Below, one piece after another: positions 1 through 7,176 of a DNA stretch of 18,511 nucleotides; within the stretch, counting starts at the first letter, position 1, and each line of letters starts with the position of its first letter. The stretch is from Vulcanococcus sp. SFB_649D_100_25 (GTDB taxonomy: Bacteria; Cyanobacteriota; Cyanobacteriia; PCC-6307; Cyanobiaceae), in contig JAURGL010000014.1 of NCBI GenBank assembly GCA_030833825.1, positions 1 to 18,511 on the forward strand. Direction: 5' to 3'. The notes beneath the pieces were generated by a model. It had not been told where the DNA came from. It made no database searches and saw only the letters and a program-made list of their open reading frames with translations. Made by a program: the position numbers and the translations under genes.

Positions 1-191
1 CTCGGGATAGTGTCTAGTCCGCCACTCAAGAGCGTCTGTATTTGCAAGAAAGGCCTGAGGTGGTCGCCGATAAAAATCGACTGCGTTTCACTCCAAAACC
101 CACTTGATGCTGAGGCCCAGGCCAAGCTGATGAGTAGTGCTCCCGCAATCCAGCTTCCTGCTCGGCTGACGTTTGCCCAATGTCTAACCAC
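1..191 (-). CDS. Partial hypothetical membrane-anchored protein, runs off left edge
   Basis: I do not recognise this protein. A reading frame opens with GTG at 191-189, inside the last codons of the GH116 gene, and stays open for 63 codons to the window edge. The start overlaps the upstream TAG (186-184) by 8 bases, and a GGAAG lies a few bases before it, which suggests translational coupling. The N-terminus has Arg, His and Arg in its first ten residues, then a hydrophobic stretch at about residues 12-29 (WIAGALLISLAWASA), typical of a signal anchor or signal peptide. Visible GC is clearly lower than in GH116, and it uses CTA, ATA, AGT and TCA codons that are rare nearby. It could be a real partner gene of GH116 or a chance open frame in AT-richer DNA; the missing 3' part would decide. 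Confidence 0.4.
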   Translation of the reverse strand, partial: MVRHWANVSRAGSWIAGALLISLAWASASSGFWSETQSIFIGDHLRPFLQIQTLLSGGLDTIP

Positions 192-2697
192 TTGCTTCCG
201 CCCCAGGGATCCGTTGCCAGCCGGTATGGGTGGCCCAGAGTCCCCAGATCGCCATCGCCCGCAGGTAGTGGCAGGCGCGGAAGGTATTCACCGCCGTGAT
301 CGCCTCGGGGGTGCGGAATTGCAGGCCTCCGGCGTACACCTGATGCACCACGGCGGAGGTGATCGCCAGGGCGGTCTCGGTTTCACCCATCAGGCGGTAG
401 TAGCTGGCGATGCCGAAGTTGATGCCCGTCCAGACCTCCAGCGGGTGGGTCCCGTTGGGATCGAGGGGCGTGCCATCCCGGCGTAACCCATTGGCGACCC
501 CCAGGGTTCCGCCTTCGAACTTCTCGAAGCAGGCTTCGCGGACCGCCTTGAGGGTGCTGCGGCTGTTGGCCTCGCTGACCACCGGTTCAAGGCCCAGGAG
601 GCGGGCGTAGAAATCGCCGCAGAGTTGATCGGCCATCACCACGGGGGTGCCGCTCTCGGCATCGATGTCGTAGTACTCGCCGTTCCAGAGGAGCTTGTCG
701 AAGTTGCCGCGGGATTGCTCCAGCCAGCCGCTGAACTCCCGTTGCTCTGCGGAGGTGTCGAGCCCGGTGCTGAGCTGCAGTTGCTGGGCGATCGCCAGGG
801 CGGCCTCCAGGGCTGCGATCCAGAGGGCCCCGCAGTAGGCGCTCACCCCCTTCAGGGGCCAGTCATCAAAGGTCTGATCAGGGGCGCCGCCGTTGTCCGG
901 CAGACCGTCGCCATTGGCATCAAAGGTTTTGAGATACCGCAGGGCCTCCACGGCAGCCGGCCAGCAGTCCGCCAGGAAGCGGACGTCTTCGCCGTTGGGG
1001 GACAGCTTGAAGGTGCGCCACACCTGCAGGACATAGTCGCTGGCCAGGTCTTTCCAGAGGTTGCAGTCCTGGTAGGCGGTGTAGTTGGTGGCATCCCAGG
1101 GGCGTTCGTTGGGGGCCCCCAGGTCGTGGGGTGTGGCTCCCTTCACCTTCCGGGCTGCTTCGACGCGGCCTTTGCCCTGGGTGAAATACCAGCCGATCGG
1201 TCGGGGGGTGGCATCGGCGGCGGGAATGGCGCGGGCGAAGCTGCGCAGAACCGCCTTGTCCAGTTCCGGCCAGAGCTGCAGGAGGGCCAGGGAGCCGTAC
1301 AGCCGCACGTCCAGGCTTTCGTACCAGGCGTAGTCGAGGCACTCCAGCACCCCGAAGCGGCCCACCGGATCGTCCGAGGTGGCCGCACTCCAGAGGCTGC
1401 CGCCGCTGCAGAGGTCGTAGAGCTCGTTGAACAGGGCCATCCGCAGCGCTTCGGGCAGGTCGCTGCGCTCCAGGACCGGTTGTTGCCACTGCTGGATCTG
1501 CTCACGCCACTGCCGCCAGTTGCTGAGCCCTTCAGCGGCGATGGCCGCGGCGTTCTTGCCACTGGCCCCGAAGAAATCGGTGTAGCGGCGCAGGGCGCTG
1601 GTGCCGGTGGCAAAGGCTGTCACCGGCAGGTCCCAGCTGATCACCACTGGGATCTCCATGGTTTGGCCCGGTTCGAGCCGGCACTGGACCGCCAGGGCAG
1701 CGCTGGCAGGATCGTTAGCCCCACTGCGGCGGTTGTTGTTGCTGTTGGGGATGGATCCATCAGCACTGAAGTTGCCCCAGATCTCACGGCCATCGCCGTG
1801 GGGGTTCCAGCGGCTGCAGCGCTGGATGCTCACGCCCGGCTGCTCTGCTGTGGCGATGCACCACTGCCCCTCGCCCTCGGCAACGGGGTTGGAGACATCC
1901 CCCGAGAGAACGACTCCGCGCAGGTCGCCGTGATCAACCCAGTCGTTGCGGTGCCCATCGCTCTTGCCGATTGCTGGGGCGTAGTTGTGCTCGGGGCTCC
2001 CGTCGTCGCGGAAGTGCACCTCGGCGGAGGAGTCGGTGTTGGTGAACCAGCCGCAGGTGTTGCGCCAGCTCAGCATCAAGGAGAGGTCGAGAGGCTTGCG
2101 GCTGGGGTTGCTCAGGGTCCACACGAACACCGCCAGGGGGTAACTGGTCCGCTGGTAATCCCCGGGCAGGATCGGGCTGAAGGCTTCGCAGCTCACCGCG
2201 GCTTCGAAGACCCCCTCGTAGCGGGTCCAGCTCAGGGGGTAGCGGGCGGCGTAGGTCCCCGTGCGGCGTTCCGGTGTACTGGCGGGGTACCAGCTCCAGG
2301 CTCTCAGGGGCTCGCCCGCATCGGGGCGGGAGTCATCCCGCTCTGGTTTGACCGCCAGGGCGTGGGCTCGGCTGGTGTCTCCGTTGCGCTCAAACAGGGA
2401 GAACTGACAGTCGGGCAGTACCCCGAACCAGTGCTCTCCGCCATCGAGGTGCCAGAGGTTGAAGGAGCCGTCGGGGCCGCGGCCGAAGCAGCCGCCGCCG
2501 AAGCCCCCCAGGGGCATGCCGTGGTTCGGACCGTCGTCGAGGTTGCTGGCGTAGCGAACGGTGTAGGGCTTGTCCCAGCCCAGGCCGAAGGGGCGGCTCC
2601 AGCTGGCCTCGGGCGGCTGCCAGGCGCTTCGGTGGCGGTTGGTCCGTCCGGATCGGCGCAGCAGGGATTTCAGCGTGGAGAGGCCGAGGCGCGCCAT
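184..2697 (-). CDS. GH116 family beta-glucosidase / non-lysosomal glucosylceramidase-like protein
   Basis: This 837-residue protein resembles the GBA2 / bacterial GH116 family, retaining glycosidases that remove beta-linked glucose from glucolipids or aryl/alkyl glucosides. The N-terminal half (about 1-370) should be the family's beta-sandwich domain, and the C-terminal half (about 390-830) the alpha-helical barrel. Glu452 in the motif VLECLDYAWYESLDVRLYGS lies where the family has its nucleophile. Asp607 in APDQTFDDW, preceded by DANGDGLPDNGG and followed by SAYCGALW, lies where it has its acid/base. The 155-residue spacing is close to the roughly 150 that I recall for human GBA2 and the Thermoanaerobacterium enzyme. 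No signal peptide is visible; the N-terminus is Arg-rich, so a cytosolic or membrane-associated location is likely. It follows an 83-aa gene by 27 bp and overlaps a possible downstream gene. The substrate in a cyanobacterium is unknown. Confidence 0.9.
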   Translation of the reverse strand: MARLGLSTLKSLLRRSGRTNRHRSAWQPPEASWSRPFGLGWDKPYTVRYASNLDDGPNHGMPLGGFGGGCFGRGPDGSFNLWHLDGGEHWFGVLPDCQFSLFERNGDTSRAHALAVKPERDDSRPDAGEPLRAWSWYPASTPERRTGTYAARYPLSWTRYEGVFEAAVSCEAFSPILPGDYQRTSYPLAVFVWTLSNPSRKPLDLSLMLSWRNTCGWFTNTDSSAEVHFRDDGSPEHNYAPAIGKSDGHRNDWVDHGDLRGVVLSGDVSNPVAEGEGQWCIATAEQPGVSIQRCSRWNPHGDGREIWGNFSADGSIPNSNNNRRSGANDPASAALAVQCRLEPGQTMEIPVVISWDLPVTAFATGTSALRRYTDFFGASGKNAAAIAAEGLSNWRQWREQIQQWQQPVLERSDLPEALRMALFNELYDLCSGGSLWSAATSDDPVGRFGVLECLDYAWYESLDVRLYGSLALLQLWPELDKAVLRSFARAIPAADATPRPIGWYFTQGKGRVEAARKVKGATPHDLGAPNERPWDATNYTAYQDCNLWKDLASDYVLQVWRTFKLSPNGEDVRFLADCWPAAVEALRYLKTFDANGDGLPDNGGAPDQTFDDWPLKGVSAYCGALWIAALEAALAIAQQLQLSTGLDTSAEQREFSGWLEQSRGNFDKLLWNGEYYDIDAESGTPVVMADQLCGDFYARLLGLEPVVSEANSRSTLKAVREACFEKFEGGTLGVANGLRRDGTPLDPNGTHPLEVWTGINFGIASYYRLMGETETALAITSAVVHQVYAGGLQFRTPEAITAVNTFRACHYLRAMAIWGLWATHTGWQRIPGAEASG

Positions 2698-2724
2698 GGG
2701 GCAGCTAATAGTGCGGCCAGCTTG

Positions 2725-2976
2725 TCAGAGTTGGGAGGGGTTCGCCCGTTCATTGGCTTCCTGCTCCACCAGGGCATCGAGGGTGGCGGCGGATCGGACC
2801 AGGGCCTGGTAGCGCTGCACCACCCGCCGGTTCCGCTCCAGCCATCCGCCAGGGTTGCCTTGGGCCGCGGCAAGAGAACCGCTGTTGTCGTCATCCAGCA
2901 GCTCCAGATCGCTCTGTTGGGCAATCAGCGCGACCACCAGCTCGTGGAGGCGTTGGCGGCGATCGGATGGGGACAT
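2725..2976 (-). CDS. Small hypothetical protein (83 aa), first gene upstream of GH116
   Basis: I do not recognise a named family. The start is ATG at 2976-2974 (MSPSDRRQRLHELVVALIAQ), chosen because upstream codons of the same frame lie inside cobL on the other strand and read as poor protein. The product is soluble, acidic to neutral, and mostly predicted helical, with a DLELLDDD segment near residue 23 and a helix rich in Ala, Glu and Leu at the C-terminus (RSAATLDALVEQEANERA). There is no signal peptide or membrane segment. It ends 27 bp before the GH116 start on the same strand, so the two probably share a transcript. Its start codon is only 21 bp from the divergent cobL start, leaving almost no free promoter space. 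Codon use matches neighbouring genes, which supports it being real. Confidence 0.6.
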   Translation of the reverse strand: MSPSDRRQRLHELVVALIAQQSDLELLDDDNSGSLAAAQGNPGGWLERNRRVVQRYQALVRSAATLDALVEQEANERANPSQL

Positions 2977-2997
2977 GGCCCGCAGCAGAATGCACCC

Positions 2998-4236
2998 ATG
3001 ATCGAGGTGATCGGCACCGACGCAGGAGCTCCGGCATCGATGCCTCATGCCCAGCAACAGCTGTTGCGGGGAGCGGCGCTGGTGGCAGCCCCGCAGCGTC
3101 TGCATGCCGCGCTTAAGGCCTGGGACGGCTGGAGTGGAGCTCCCCTGCTCGCCAGTGACCAGCCGATGGAGCTGCTGGAGGCCTTGCAGGCGCATCAGGA
3201 CGCGGTGGTGCTCGCCAGCGGAGACCCCCTCTGGTTCGGGATCGGCCGGATCTTGATCCAGGGCTTGGGGGTTGAGCGCCTGCGTTTTTACCCTGCCCCC
3301 TGCTCACTGCAGCTGGCCTTTGCCCGGCTGGCGCGCCCCTGGCAGAACGCCAGCTGGATCAGCCTGCACGGGCGCGAACCCGCGGCCCTGGCGAGCCGCC
3401 TGCAGCAGCGCCCCCAGGCCCTGGCTGTGCTTACTGACCCCAGTCGTGGAGGGGTGTCCCAAGTGCGGGAGATCCTGCGGGCATCAGGCCTCGAGCCGGC
3501 CTACGGGCTGTGGCTGTGTGAACGCCTCGGGCACCCGGAAGAGCGGGTGCAACGGCTGGCCCCTGTAGCGGCTCTGCCGGCGGATCTCGATCCGTTGCAT
3601 CTGGTGGTCCTGCTGGCGGAGCCCCCAGAGCAGCCGGATCCCGAGCAGTTGCCCTTGATCGGGATTGCCGATGGGCTCTACCTGCAGCATCCCGATCGCC
3701 CTGGTCTGATGACCAAGCGGGAGGTGCGCATTCAACTGTTGGCGGATCTGGATCTCCCTGCTGCAGGGGTCCTCTGGGATCTGGGGGCCGGGGTGGGCTC
3801 AGTTGGTCTGGAGGCCCTGCGGCTCAGGCCCGCCCTGCAGCTCTGGGCCTTAGAGCAACGGGGAGGCTCGGCTGCCTTGATTGCCTCCAATGCGGAGCGG
3901 TTGGGGGTGCGGCCAGCCGCAGTGGTGGAGGGCCGTGCCCCGGAGGCGCTGGCGGACCTGCCCGATCCGGATCGCGTGCTGATTGGTGGTGGCGGCCGCG
4001 AGCGTGCGGCGGTGCTGGCTGCGGTTCTGGAGCGGCTCAAGCCCGGTGGTGTGGTCGTGATTCCCCTGGCCACCATCGAGGCTCTGGCGGAACTGCGCCC
4101 AGTGCTTGAGCAGGCCGGCCTGCAGGTGAGCATCACGCAGCACCAGGCTTGGCGCGGTGCCCCGCTGGCGGATGGGACCCGGCTGGCCCCGCTTAATCCT
4201 GTCCTGGTTTTGAGGGGTGAAAAGGTCGCGGCTTAA
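2998..4236 (+). CDS. cobL: Precorrin-6Y C5,15-methyltransferase (decarboxylating), CbiE-CbiT fusion
   Basis: This 412-residue fusion methylates C5 and C15 of the corrin ring and decarboxylates the C12 acetate side chain in cobalamin synthesis, using S-adenosylmethionine. The N-terminal half is the CbiE tetrapyrrole methylase: it opens MIEVIGTDAG, then has VVLASGDPLWFGIG (about residue 70) and WISLHGRE (about 120). The C-terminal half is CbiT, a Rossmann-type methyltransferase: GLMTKREVRIQLLADL, then the SAM-binding WDLGAGVGSVGLEALR and a later RVLIGGGGRE. ATG at 2998 was chosen because the CbiE beta-1 motif begins immediately there; the frame is open far upstream, but only as antisense to GH116. 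No Shine-Dalgarno is obvious. It converges with the SDR gene, the two stop codons overlapping by 3 bp or so. No other cobalamin genes are in the window. Confidence 0.93.
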   Translation: MIEVIGTDAGAPASMPHAQQQLLRGAALVAAPQRLHAALKAWDGWSGAPLLASDQPMELLEALQAHQDAVVLASGDPLWFGIGRILIQGLGVERLRFYPAPCSLQLAFARLARPWQNASWISLHGREPAALASRLQQRPQALAVLTDPSRGGVSQVREILRASGLEPAYGLWLCERLGHPEERVQRLAPVAALPADLDPLHLVVLLAEPPEQPDPEQLPLIGIADGLYLQHPDRPGLMTKREVRIQLLADLDLPAAGVLWDLGAGVGSVGLEALRLRPALQLWALEQRGGSAALIASNAERLGVRPAAVVEGRAPEALADLPDPDRVLIGGGGRERAAVLAAVLERLKPGGVVVIPLATIEALAELRPVLEQAGLQVSITQHQAWRGAPLADGTRLAPLNPVLVLRGEKVAA

Positions 4237-5021
4237 TCGCCGCACTCGATGCCGCGATAGGCGTAACCGCCATCAACGCGCAGCACGCTTCCTGTCATGT
4301 AGCTCGAGGCCTGGGATGCGAGTAAGAGCAGCGACCCGGCCAACTCATGGGGTTGGGCTGCCCGTCTCATCGGGATGGAGCGGCGCCAGCGCTCACCATC
4401 CGGGCCATCGAGGATGGCTGAAACCATCGGTGTGGCAATCCAGCCCGGAGCAAGGCAGTTCACCCGAATGTTGTGGGTCACAAGCTCCATGGCCATGTTG
4501 CGAGTGAGATGTTCCACGGCTGCTTTGGAAGTGGCGTAGTGGATGCGGTTGAGTTGGGCTCGCCCCCCTAGCGATGAGGAGATGTTGATGATCCGCCCCG
4601 GGACATCACGCTCCAGCATTGTCTTGGCAACACGGGTTGAGAGTTGCCAAGTCGCTTTGAGATTGACCGCCATCACGGCGTCCCAGTCATCCGATTCAAT
4701 GGCAAACATCGGGGCATCGGCCCCAAGAATGCCCGCGCAATTCACCAGAACATCGATCTGACCGTGCTGTTCCTCAATCCTTTCGATCAAGTCTTCGATC
4801 GCCGCGGAGTCGGTGAGATCACATCCATAGGCTGAACATGACTGCCCTTGGCCTTGAAGGTCTGCAACGAGGGCATCCATCGCCTTCAGATTGCAATCAA
4901 CGAGAACGACATGAGCCTGAGCAGCGGCCAGGATCCGCGCTAATTCAGAGCCAAGACCGCCCCCTGCTCCGGTCACGATGGCCAGCTGATGGTTCAGGTC
5001 AAATAAGCGTGCAGGGTTCAC
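4233..5021 (-). CDS. Short-chain dehydrogenase/reductase (SDR), classical type
   Basis: A 262-residue Rossmann-fold oxidoreductase with the full classical SDR signature: cofactor loop TGAGGGLG (17-24), NCAG (94-97), structural Asn120, catalytic Ser149 in NISSSLGG, Tyr162 and Lys166 in YATSK, and the C-terminal GSVLRVDGGYAY. Asp42 at the end of the second strand (VVLVDCN) suggests preference for NAD(H) over NADP(H). The substrate cannot be read from sequence; gluconate-5-dehydrogenase-like and FabG-like enzymes look similar. It lies 22 bp after the DUF192 gene and may end that operon. GC is visibly lower than in its neighbours (three 60-base samples gave 57, 52 and 47 percent, against about 65 percent or more around it), and codons such as ATT, TTG and CAA are frequent. 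That fits recent acquisition, but it is not proof. Confidence 0.88.
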   Translation of the reverse strand: MNPARLFDLNHQLAIVTGAGGGLGSELARILAAAQAHVVLVDCNLKAMDALVADLQGQGQSCSAYGCDLTDSAAIEDLIERIEEQHGQIDVLVNCAGILGADAPMFAIESDDWDAVMAVNLKATWQLSTRVAKTMLERDVPGRIINISSSLGGRAQLNRIHYATSKAAVEHLTRNMAMELVTHNIRVNCLAPGWIATPMVSAILDGPDGERWRRSIPMRRAAQPHELAGSLLLLASQASSYMTGSVLRVDGGYAYRGIECGD

Positions 5022-5043
5022 GGAATCAGTCCCTTGGAGTTGG

Positions 5044-5553
5044 TTATTCGATCGCGCGGGGGTGATCCATCAGCACTCTGATCCGGACCGGGCTGCCCAC
5101 GGTGATCCCCAGGCGCGCCGCTTCTCCGGCGGCCAGTTCCACCACCCCGTCGCCAGGACTATCGGGGCCATAGCTGCGGCATGGCAGCCGTGGGCACGGG
5201 ATGGTGTTGGCCTCGATGGCGATCACGCGGTTGTCGTTGATGAACACCATGTCCAGGGGGGCCGGTGTTCGGTGCATCCAAAAGCGGAGCAGCTGATCCT
5301 GAAAGGGAAACCACATCCCCCGCAATGGCGGAAGCGGGTCCCGTAACTGCAGGCCGATGGCCTGCTCCCGTCGTTCATCCGCAACCTCCAGCCGGATGAT
5401 CTGCCCACTGGGCAATCTCCACTCGGCTTCGATCGGGAGGATCTGCGGTGCTTCACTGGCCCGAAGCGCCGTGGGCCCCGCCACCAGGCTCAGGCTCAGC
5501 AGGCACTGCCCAAGGGTGCGCAGTCGCGGCGGGTTCGAGATTCGGATGGGCAT
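5044..5553 (-). CDS. DUF192 family secreted protein
   Basis: A 169-residue protein of the DUF192 family, small beta-rich proteins of unknown function that are often exported. The N-terminus is a likely signal peptide: basic MPIRISNPPRLR, then a hydrophobic core to about residue 30 with possible cleavage near ALRA-SEA. The mature part carries the family core GMWFPF (79-84), FWMHRTPAPLDMVFIN (91-106) and the C-terminal VVELAAGEAARLGITVG. Where most members have GLM before the loop, this one reads GLQ. Two cysteines (CPRLPC, 120-125) lie in an extra loop and could form a disulfide or bind metal. It starts 3 bp after the response-regulator stop, so it is cotranscribed with pheS-nadK-regulator. 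Nothing here assigns a reaction. Confidence 0.85.
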   Translation of the reverse strand: MPIRISNPPRLRTLGQCLLSLSLVAGPTALRASEAPQILPIEAEWRLPSGQIIRLEVADERREQAIGLQLRDPLPPLRGMWFPFQDQLLRFWMHRTPAPLDMVFINDNRVIAIEANTIPCPRLPCRSYGPDSPGDGVVELAAGEAARLGITVGSPVRIRVLMDHPRAIE

Positions 5554-5556
5554 GCC

Positions 5557-6213
5557 TCAGGACAACTGGGGAGGACCGTCGCTCAGGCAGTAGCCCTGCC
5601 CCCGCACGGTGTGCAGCAGGCGCTTCTCGCCTTCGGATTCCAATTTTTGGCGCAGGTAGCGCACGTAGACCTCGATCACGTTGCTGGCCGCCCCCTGTTG
5701 GTCGTGCCAGACGGTCCGCAGGATCGTGTCGCGGCTCACCACCTCACCGGCGTTGCGCATCAGCAGCAGCAGGAGGGCGTATTCCCGTGCGGTGAGAGGG
5801 ACCAGGCGGGACTTGCGGCGCACCTCGTGGTGACTGGGCACCAGGGTGAGATCCGCCAAGCTCAAGAGATCGCTCGGGGGGCGGTTCTTCTCCTGCAGCT
5901 TCCGGTGCAGCCGCAGGCGGGTGAGGAGGTCACTGGCCCCAGCACTGGAGATCCAGAAGTCATCGGCTCCCGAGAGGAGCATGCGCGAGCGGGAGGCCAC
6001 GCTGTCGCTCACGATGTCCAGCAGTAGGGGCACCGGGCCGACCTGAGCGCGGAGGCTGGCCAGCTGCTCTTCCCATTCGTTCCCCACCACCACCAGATCG
6101 CAGCCGGCGCCGATGGCGGCTTCGCCCTGCAGGCAGTGGTAACCCGAAGCCTCGAGCCGGGAGCGGAGGGCCTCAGCCTGTTCCCCCAGCAGCAGAACGG
6201 AGGATCCGCTCAT
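5557..6213 (-). CDS. OmpR/PhoB-type response regulator with degenerate receiver domain
   Basis: A 218-residue transcription regulator: an N-terminal receiver-like domain (about 1-115) and an intact C-terminal winged helix (about 128-213; VPLTAREYALLLLLMRNAGEVVS, then SNVIEVYVRYLRQKL and TVRGQGYCL). The receiver lacks the usual phosphorylation chemistry. The acidic pair after strand 1 reads Gly10-Glu11, the phospho-acceptor position in CDLVVVGNE is Gly44 rather than Asp, and the usual Lys-Pro after GADDFW is Ser-Ser. The GADD turn and the C-terminal helix remain. It therefore probably works without a histidine kinase, as in other atypical regulators. ATG 6213 was preferred to an upstream in-frame ATG at 6255 because it overlaps the nadK stop as ATGA and puts strand 1 at the N-terminus. 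Target genes are unknown. Confidence 0.85.
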   Translation of the reverse strand: MSGSSVLLLGEQAEALRSRLEASGYHCLQGEAAIGAGCDLVVVGNEWEEQLASLRAQVGPVPLLLDIVSDSVASRSRMLLSGADDFWISSAGASDLLTRLRLHRKLQEKNRPPSDLLSLADLTLVPSHHEVRRKSRLVPLTAREYALLLLLMRNAGEVVSRDTILRTVWHDQQGAASNVIEVYVRYLRQKLESEGEKRLLHTVRGQGYCLSDGPPQLS

Positions 6214-7130
6214 GGGGTCCCGTTGCTGGGTTTGGCCACGTGGGGCAGGCCCCAACCCAGCTTGTTGCGCAGCACCTGGAAGAACTCGTGGTCCGCCAGC
6301 CGCACGAAGCGCACCGGGTGCTCACTGCGGCGGATCAGGACCCGATCCTCCGGCCAGACATAGCAACCGGCGCTCCCATCCACCACCATCATCAGGCGCT
6401 CCGGGGTGGCGGGAAACACGGTGACCGGTTCTTGGTCGCTGAACACCAGGGCCCGGGAGGCCAGGGAGTGGGGGGCGATCGGGGTGAGCTGCAGCACCGG
6501 GCAATCGGGGGTGATCACAGGCCCGCCGGCACTGAGGGCATAGGCGGTGGAGCCTGTGGGGGTGGAGAGGATCACCCCATCGGCGGCGATGTCCACCGGG
6601 GCATGACGGCCCACGGCGATCTCGAAATGGCACATCGAGGTGAGGGGCTCGCGGTGCAGGGCCATCTCGTTGAGGCAGAGCACCTCCCAGCGGCGCTGCT
6701 CCCCGCGCATCACGCTCACCACCAGGGTGGTGCGCTCCTCCACGGTCCAGTCCCCGGAGACCACGGTCTCGAGGGCCTGCTCCAGTTCCGGCAGGTAGGT
6801 CTCGGCAAGGAAGCCCAGGTGACCGGTGTTGATCGTGAGAATCGGCACATCGATCGGGGCCGTCATCCGCGCTGCGGAGAGCACCGTCCCATCTCCCCCC
6901 AGCACCATCGCCATGGCCATGCCCGGCTGGAAGTTCGCCGGCACGCAGGCGGCATGGCCGCGGCTGCGCAGGTGTTGATCCGGATTGGCAAAACCCACCA
7001 TCCCGCCGGCGCTGCTGGCGCGCACCACGTCGTAACCCGCAGCCCGCAGGCGGGTCTCGATGGCATCGGCGGTGGCCAGGGCCAGATCCTTGCCGTCGTT
7101 AACGATCAGTCCGACGCAGGGCACCGACAC
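6210..7130 (-). CDS. nadK: NAD kinase (ATP/polyphosphate-dependent)
   Basis: A 306-residue cytosolic enzyme that phosphorylates NAD to NADP. It shows the family motifs in order: GGDGT (78-82), NTGHLGFL (101-108), LNEMALHRE (153-161) and DGVILSTPTGSTAYALSAGG (184-203). Length is normal. The start is GTG at 7130-7128; a second in-frame GTG follows two codons later and could be used instead. No in-frame ATG lies in the short spacer. It sits 46 bp downstream of pheS, and its TGA overlaps the ATG of the regulator by 4 bp (ATGA), so translation of the two is probably coupled. In oxygenic phototrophs NADP supply is tied to photosynthetic electron transport, which makes its regulatory partner interesting. 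Confidence 0.95.
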   Translation of the reverse strand: MSVPCVGLIVNDGKDLALATADAIETRLRAAGYDVVRASSAGGMVGFANPDQHLRSRGHAACVPANFQPGMAMAMVLGGDGTVLSAARMTAPIDVPILTINTGHLGFLAETYLPELEQALETVVSGDWTVEERTTLVVSVMRGEQRRWEVLCLNEMALHREPLTSMCHFEIAVGRHAPVDIAADGVILSTPTGSTAYALSAGGPVITPDCPVLQLTPIAPHSLASRALVFSDQEPVTVFPATPERLMMVVDGSAGCYVWPEDRVLIRRSEHPVRFVRLADHEFFQVLRNKLGWGLPHVAKPSNGTP

Positions 7131-7176
7131 AGGCAGGGGAGCCAGGCAAGTGTATGAGCACTGCTCCGAGGCGCCT

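Noticed and set aside
788..795. HIP1-type octamer GCGATCGC (also at 14636-14643)
   Set aside because: Typical cyanobacterial palindrome; I noticed only two copies, so it is not informative here.
625..2997. A nearly 800-codon plus-strand frame antisense to GH116, in frame with cobL
   Set aside because: Its translation is Gly/Ala/Val-rich without domain structure, and it is the mirror of GH116 codons in GC-rich DNA. The CobL family begins at 2998.
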